This document shows, piece after piece, positions 8,001-10,968 of a stretch of 10,968 nucleotides of DNA. Source of the stretch: Deltaproteobacteria bacterium (GTDB lineage: Bacteria; Myxococcota; Myxococcia; Myxococcales; 40CM-4-68-19); the NCBI GenBank assembly GCA_005879505.1, contig VBKQ01000118.1:1-10968 (forward strand), read 5' to 3'. Every line of letters begins with the position of its first letter. Position 1 is the stretch's first letter. The notes under the pieces were generated by a model. That model had not been told where the DNA came from and searched no databases. It was given only the letters and a program-made list of their open reading frames with translations. The translations under genes were made by a program, and so were the position numbers.

Positions 8001-10968
8001 GAGCGCCTTCTCCAGCTTTTCGTCGCTCCCGCCCGCCCAGTCGCCGACCTGGGTGACGAAGTGGCCGGCCGCGTTGTCCCCGAGGACGTCCGCGAGGCTC
8101 GGCGCCAGATCGTGCACCTGCGAGAGCGCGCCGTGCAGCTTGTCGCCCGCGCCCACCACCTTGTCGAGCGCATGCTGCGCCTTCGCAGCCTTGCCGCTCA
8201 CCCAGATGCCGCCTTTCACGCCCCGGCTCGTCGCCTTCTCCAGCGCCCCGACGGTCCTGCGCGCGCGCGGATTCGACATCGCCTTCTCCAGCGCGCGCAG
8301 CGGGGCCGCCAGCTTGTGCGACTGAAGCAGCTGTCGTTCCGACTTGGAGAGGCCCTTGCCGTGAAGCAGCTTCTCCGCCGCGGTGAATCCCTTCAGCTTC
8401 TTCAGCGCATGGAACGCGCCGGGGTCGAACGCGTCCAGGGCTCCGCCTGCCGCGCCCTTCAGCGCATCCTTGAGCGAGCCACCCGAGGCCAGCGACGTGA
8501 TCCCGCCTTGCAGCGCCCCGATCCCGAGCTTCGCCAGCGGACCGATCTTCAGGAAGGGGAGCGCGCCGGTCAGGGCGCCGCCGGCGGCGGAAGCGAGCAC
8601 CGACTTCCAATCCTTCCCTTCGCTGATCGCCTGCATCGCACCGATTCCGGCGCCGATCACCGCCTTCACCACGATGCCGCCGGGAATGAAGCTGGCGGCG
8701 AGCGACAGACCGGTGACGAGGAGCTGTCCGGCCGGGCTCTGCAGGAACCTGGAGGTCGCCTGATACGCGCCCTTCAGCCCGGCCCAGGCCTGACCGGCGA
8801 CATGGCGGGTAGCATTCCAGACCTTCGTCAGGCCACCCGACTTCACGAACCCGTAGCCCTTTCTCACCGCGTACCCGAGCGGCGTGCGCTCGGCGGCGCT
8901 CTTGACGAAGCTCAGTCCCCTGCGCAGCCCGGTCCCGACGGCGCCGACGACGCCGGTCTTCTTCGCCCACTCCAGCCCCGAGTGGACCTTCTCGCCCAGC
9001 CAGTGGGCGGCACCTTGCTCCTGGTGGCGCGTCCAGTCCGCCGCCGCGCCCGCCTTCCGGTGGACCCAGCTCGCCGCCCCGCGCGCCGCGTGAACACCAC
9101 CGGAGACGACTTGCGCGAGCGCATGTCCGGATTGGCGGACGGCCCCGACCGTGACGCGGCCGACGTTCTCCGCCGCGCGCAAAGCGCCCCGGCCGGCGGA
9201 CACCATCGCTCCGCCGATCCCTCGGGCCGCACCGCGCACGAGGCCGCCGAGCCGTGAGGTCGTGCGTCCGATGTCGAATGCGCCGTTCGCGAAGCTGCTG
9301 ATGCCGCGCGGCGCGGCGACCACGAGGCTGCTCGCTTGGGTCACTGTCTGCGAGACCGCCTGCAGGGCATGGGAGACGTGGTCCGACACGTTCTTCTTCA
9401 GCCAGCTGCCGAGGCTGAAGCGTGGCCTGTGGCCCTCTCCGATCAGCGTGTTGAACGTCGCCACCGCGTTCCACACGTGGCTCGACCCGCGCGAGGCCAG
9501 GTAGTGCTGCGCTGCCTGGGCGATGGGCAGCCCGTGCCCGCGCTGCGCGACCTCGCAGAGCGCGCGCAGCGGCCCTCCCGGCGCGAGATGCGCGGCGAAC
9601 GCGCCCCCTTTCGGCTGCTCGCGAAGGCGCTCGAGAAGGGCCGTGGAAGAGACGGGAAACGGCCGGCGCGTCAGGGCGCGCGCCGCGAGCTGCTTGCGCT
9701 TCAGCTCCGCTCTTGCCGCCAGCTCCCGCAAGCCGGTGCGCGGGGACCCCTCGCCGATAATCCTGGCGGTCTCTTCGGGTCGACCGGGGCGGAGACGGTG
9801 TTCGAGCTGCTTCCCCAGCGCCTTTCCCAGGGCGCCCTGCGTGCCCGCGAGCGCACCGAGCCCGACGCCATGTCCGCCGCCGAAGCCGCCGGCGTGCCCC
9901 GCGCGCACTGCCTGGAGTCCGCCGCCGAGGCGCGCCATCCCCGACGCTCCACGCCCGGCTTGCGGCTTCTGCGCCAGCGCGTTCAGCCCCGTCGCGCCAC
10001 TGCGCGAGAGCTCGGCGGCGAGCTGCGCGCGGGCGATGCGCTGCAGCTCGACCTTGCGCTCCTCGATCAGCTCCCGGAACCCGGCGATGTGCGACGCGCC
10101 ACCCGCGCGTGCGGCGATGGCATGCATCCGCTGCAGGATCGAGCTCACGGCGTGGGCCCCCTCGAGCAGCTCCTCGCGGCCCTTGCCGGGCAGTCGCGCG
10201 AGGACCGAATCCATCTGCGCGAGGTGGGCGCGCAGCTGCCCGGCGCCGGGATCCGTCAACGTGCGGTGCGAGGCGGTGGCGAGATGCGAAAGCGTTCTCT
10301 CCAGCCGGGCGGCGACCACGTTGCGCTGCTGGTGGTCGCGTTCGAGCAAGCGGTGCAGCTGCAGCTTTTCCTGCCGGGCCCCGCGGATCGCTCGCGCCTC
10401 GAACAAGAACGGTCCCAGGACGTGATCGAAGCGGGCGAGGTGGTGCTCGGCGGCGGCAGCGTGCCGGCGAGGTCGGAGGTGCGGCGGCGCCTTCGGCTGC
10501 GCGCGAGCGAACACCTTCGCAGCGGCGTCCTCGATAGCCTCCCGGATGGACGCCTGCAGCGCTTTCCCGAGGGCGCCAAGGCGCGCGACCACCGCGCCCG
10601 CGCCGGCTGCGGCCGCCAGCATCGCTCCCGTCTGCGCGCTGCGAGGGGTGACGCCGCCGAGGTGGCCGCCGCTCGCGATCAGCAGCAGCGAGACCTTGCC
10701 GCGCACAGGCTGGCCGGCGACCGCCGAGAAGATCTGCACCGACGGCATCACGTCGAGGTGCGTCCCGCAGCCGAGCTCAATCGCGCTGGTTCCCTGGATG
10801 AGGAGAGAATCCTGGAGATGATCGGCGCGGAACCAGATGCTGGCGGTCTGGGCGCCGCGGCCGATGCCGTCCTGGCTCGTCGGATAACCGCCCACGCGCT
10901 CGATGCGCTCGAGCGAGATTCTCGCCGCCCCGTGCGGCTTCCGAGGCAAGGCAGGCTTCTTCTCGTCT
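5013..10968 (-). CDS. Giant eCIS core-domain (DUF4157) protein, putative injection-system cargo or component; 5' end outside the window
   Basis: At least 1984 codons are open to the right edge. Numbering below uses the TTG at 10949 as residue 1, but coding-like sequence (DEKKPALPRKP) continues upstream and the TTG has no good ribosome site, so the true start is probably outside. Regions: 8-100, beta-strand-like; 105-430, long helices rich in Ala, Arg and Leu; 540-735, Gly/Ala helical segments; 738-842, hydrophobic Gly-rich; 894-1414, three repeats of about 174 residues; 1415-1510, helical; 1538-1605, acidic; 1633-1775, a degenerate repeat; 1800-1880, eCIS core domain with GADFSGVRIHTG and zinc motif HELTHVLQ (1868-1875), candidate third ligands E1887, E1889 or E1894; then an acidic tail with GRVYELLMDDLEHSF. 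In known proteins this domain marks genes associated with extracellular contractile injection systems. No signal peptide is visible, fitting particle loading rather than Sec export. Toxin, structural or chaperone-like roles are all possible; no known toxin domain was recognised. Confidence 0.85.
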   Translation of the reverse strand, partial: DEKKPALPRKPHGAARISLERIERVGGYPTSQDGIGRGAQTASIWFRADHLQDSLLIQGTSAIELGCGTHLDVMPSVQIFSAVAGQPVRGKVSLLLIASGGHLGGVTPRSAQTGAMLAAAAGAGAVVARLGALGKALQASIREAIEDAAAKVFARAQPKAPPHLRPRRHAAAAEHHLARFDHVLGPFLFEARAIRGARQEKLQLHRLLERDHQQRNVVAARLERTLSHLATASHRTLTDPGAGQLRAHLAQMDSVLARLPGKGREELLEGAHAVSSILQRMHAIAARAGGASHIAGFRELIEERKVELQRIARAQLAAELSRSGATGLNALAQKPQAGRGASGMARLGGGLQAVRAGHAGGFGGGHGVGLGALAGTQGALGKALGKQLEHRLRPGRPEETARIIGEGSPRTGLRELAARAELKRKQLAARALTRRPFPVSSTALLERLREQPKGGAFAAHLAPGGPLRALCEVAQRGHGLPIAQAAQHYLASRGSSHVWNAVATFNTLIGEGHRPRFSLGSWLKKNVSDHVSHALQAVSQTVTQASSLVVAAPRGISSFANGAFDIGRTTSRLGGLVRGAARGIGGAMVSAGRGALRAAENVGRVTVGAVRQSGHALAQVVSGGVHAARGAASWVHRKAGAAADWTRHQEQGAAHWLGEKVHSGLEWAKKTGVVGAVGTGLRRGLSFVKSAAERTPLGYAVRKGYGFVKSGGLTKVWNATRHVAGQAWAGLKGAYQATSRFLQSPAGQLLVTGLSLAASFIPGGIVVKAVIGAGIGAMQAISEGKDWKSVLASAAGGALTGALPFLKIGPLAKLGIGALQGGITSLASGGSLKDALKGAAGGALDAFDPGAFHALKKLKGFTAAEKLLHGKGLSKSERQLLQSHKLAAPLRALEKAMSNPRARRTVGALEKATSRGVKGGIWVSGKAAKAQHALDKVVGAGDKLHGALSQVHDLAPSLADVLGDNAAGHFVTQVGDWAGGSDEKLEKALGHGHTASSTLSRYRGYLDKGLGFAGVRDPAKAYEKMTARRELRAGKKGALEHVAQLKLEDHRRKHPELHLAEATRERRHPRPERSGLEKAIARGRRLARKGRRVAQGVHDGLGKVHDVVEKGLAGADKVQSGLELAAALARRGVGIAGDDSELGQYLTHLAARAEHIHGYLQTGIGFAHEFSDKVGATHDLMERIPGVRKDREHEIPAHLQDGHRHVKKSPHDVPTEPHEERRLAVRAKPHAAGRTPAAAPHKRDPTKSIQHGLQALEKYKKKAIRTGRRIDSGLTKVETALNKGVAVGRRVDSGLEKIAAVADQVGDMLGDDSALGHVAHQIGDGAGKGHEKLHQALHVAQTGEKFLHKGHRIFHQGLQAAQAHHAKEIEKQVGNVGHDAGEGKHVYAEGKHLVHGGWELAKGLFGGHQGGSPAEASPEQKVRIALQWVTAFGKQVSAAVKQIERLMHAGRTKEAGDRVQALRAMSEQTRAEVTRAVQAAAHDPQLAKQAATARKHYQEIRAHLLQFIRGLHGLDLDAKGAGEVAAKGDRAHADGSRSRSRRHHDPVGDLIDDILGGEDGRIHVDRGAARGDFPVVDFQDVDAAALDTWIGSGEGVKLFSEVFGAFIPAEGATVVHHRRHRGGGHARGPDEQHGSRPKRGGFFAKVFDRLEGFADRIAGWAKKGSTLSGKGMHYAEFGMHRLSQIEGAAGRVQSIAGKTGSFLEAMGLHTLAGYAGRIGGAAGRVDEEARTIHGGLKKADRWMGEGKHVADEVEHGAHSAAGIFDKLGHGRFGALARLFKSSKNGDGPDGKLSPEKVRLGSVFDEPRRLDVATLSKMQSFLGADFSGVRIHTGLGAAEVTRRFNAEAVTVKDHIFFAPGRFNPASVEGQKLIAHELTHVLQKGRANLDVRTAEGEALQSEHGYGHGPPMETLNLRRPEPGFRLAPEGDGMGASSGIHTARRTRSRGHEAGGKDELPDGEEFLEQISGRVYELLMDDLEHSFESR
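5625..6053 (-). repeat. Degenerate fourth copy of the giant-protein repeat (residues about 1633-1775)
   Basis: This segment has GRVQSIAGKTGSFLEAMG, LAGYAGRIGGAAGRVDEEA and GEGKHVADEVEHGAHSA. The LAGYAGRIGGAAG stretch matches copy 3 (LGHVAHQIGDGAG) at key I, G and A positions, and GEGKHV recurs exactly (1375 and 1738). It is out of register with the 174-residue period because a non-repeat insert (1415-1632) lies between. Homology to copies 1-3 is likely but unproven. Confidence 0.4.
6708..7229 (-). repeat. Giant-protein tandem repeat, copy 3 (residues 1241-1414)
   Basis: Copy 3 has RRIDSGLTKVETALNKGVAV, RRVDSGLEKI, VGDMLGDDSALG (1299-1310), then HVAHQIGDGAGK and HEKLHQAL. It aligns with copy 2 upstream of GDD and with copy 1 downstream, so it is closest to a consensus. 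Its tail contains a seven-residue micro-repeat, EGKHVYA followed by EGKHLVH (1376-1389). Confidence 0.65.
6791..6824 (-). repeat. Tandem 21-bp direct repeat within copy 3
   Basis: GTGCTTTCCTTC occurs at 6792-6803 and again at 6813-6824, an exact 12-base match at a 21-base offset. It encodes the adjacent seven-residue units EGKHVYA and EGKHLVH. The same bases with one change recur near 5722-5738 (GTGTTTTCCTTCGCC). This points to recent slippage or duplication in this part of the gene. Confidence 0.7.
7230..7748 (-). repeat. Giant-protein tandem repeat, copy 2 (residues 1068-1240)
   Basis: Copy 2 has GVHDGLGKVHDVVEKGLAGA, DKVQSGLE and then IAGDDSELGQYL (1129-1140). Aligned with no gaps to copy 3, the 43 residues before and including GDD share DxGL/SGL, KV, KG and SGLE at the same places. 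Downstream of GDDSELG it diverges from copies 1 and 3. Its linker (about 1180-1240) is rich in His, Pro, Arg and Lys. Confidence 0.65.
7749..8270 (-). repeat. Giant-protein tandem repeat, copy 1 (residues 894-1067)
   Basis: Copy 1 of a repeat with a period of 173-174 residues. Its core includes KVVGAGDKLHGALSQV, then ADVLGDN (953-959) and AGHFVTQVGDWAGG with DEKLEKAL. The last block matches copy 3 (LGHVAHQIGDGAGK, HEKLHQAL) at about half of its positions. The remainder (about 1005-1067) is a charged, basic linker ending in RERRHPRPER that is not conserved between copies. Confidence 0.65.
8424..8738 (-). other. Hydrophobic glycine-rich segment inside the giant protein
   Basis: Residues 738-842 of the large protein hold LLVTGLSLAASFIPGGIVVK, AVIGAGIGAMQAI, SVLASAAGGALTGALPFL, LAKLGIGALQGGITSLASGG and ALKGAAGGALDAF. 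Several stretches are long and apolar enough to enter a membrane, with GxxxG-like spacing. Similar Gly/Ala-rich segments precede toxin domains in polymorphic toxins and appear in pore-forming or tape-measure-like proteins. A membrane or translocation role is inference only. Confidence 0.6.

Noticed and set aside
5031..9257. 1408-codon open frame on the + strand, antisense to the giant gene
   Set aside because: Its translation is rich in Arg, Leu, Val and His with no domain. It exists because GC-biased codons on the - strand leave few stops in the complementary frame; the - strand frame has the HELTH domain and real repeats.
10947..10949. TTG at 10949 as the start of the giant gene
   Set aside because: The frame continues to the edge with protein-like residues and no clear ribosome site precedes the TTG. 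It cannot be excluded, but an upstream start is more likely.
1..10968. CRISPR arrays, tRNA, rRNA, insertion sequences, attachment sites
   Set aside because: No regularly spaced short DNA repeats, cloverleaf-like sequence, transposase frame or terminal inverted repeats were seen by eye.

Overview
The window is GC-rich DNA, about two thirds or more G+C by eye, with strong G/C use at third codon positions. The likely source is a Myxococcota (deltaproteobacterial) chromosome or MAG. The clues are a PilZ protein whose C-terminal domain resembles the paralogous PilZ domain TIGR02266 common in myxobacteria, a myxobacterial-style diacylglycerol-kinase-like protein, and a giant protein with the eCIS core domain (DUF4157). 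The taxonomic assignment is inference.

Layout. At the left edge (1-521, + strand) is the C-terminal part of a diacylglycerol/sphingolipid-kinase-like protein. Everything else is on the - strand. Read in transcription order from the right, it runs as follows: (i) a very large ORF (10968 to 5013, open at the right edge) encoding at least 1978 residues, with a zinc-metallopeptidase-like eCIS core domain close to its C-terminus; (ii) a 44-bp gap; (iii) a small FtsB/DivIC-like cell-division protein (4968 to 4675); (iv) a membrane-anchored GAF-GAF-GGDEF diguanylate cyclase (4671 to 2596); (v) a PIN-PhoH ATPase (2599 to 1277); (vi) a gap of about 120 bp; (vii) a PilZ protein (1156 to 518). The ftsB, GGDEF and PIN-PhoH genes are packed with a 3-bp gap and a TTGA start/stop overlap, so they look like one translationally coupled operon. 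The PilZ gene and the lipid-kinase gene converge so tightly that their stop codons share bases (CTAA).

How the genes may work together. The GGDEF enzyme should make cyclic di-GMP, and the PilZ protein 1.4 kb downstream is a plausible receptor. FtsB and PIN-PhoH link the block to division and RNA/stress functions. The large gene is accessory in character and probably marks the end of an extracellular contractile injection system (eCIS) locus, or an orphan eCIS-type cargo gene, next to this core block.

The most unusual object is the large protein. Its eCIS core domain lies at the C-terminal end rather than near the N-terminus. About 1800 residues of mostly helical, Ala/Gly/His/Lys-rich sequence come before it. 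That stretch contains a hydrophobic glycine-rich segment and three tandem repeats with a period of 173-174 residues, plus a weaker fourth copy. No tRNA, rRNA, CRISPR array or insertion sequence was seen, and no gap between genes exceeds about 120 bp.
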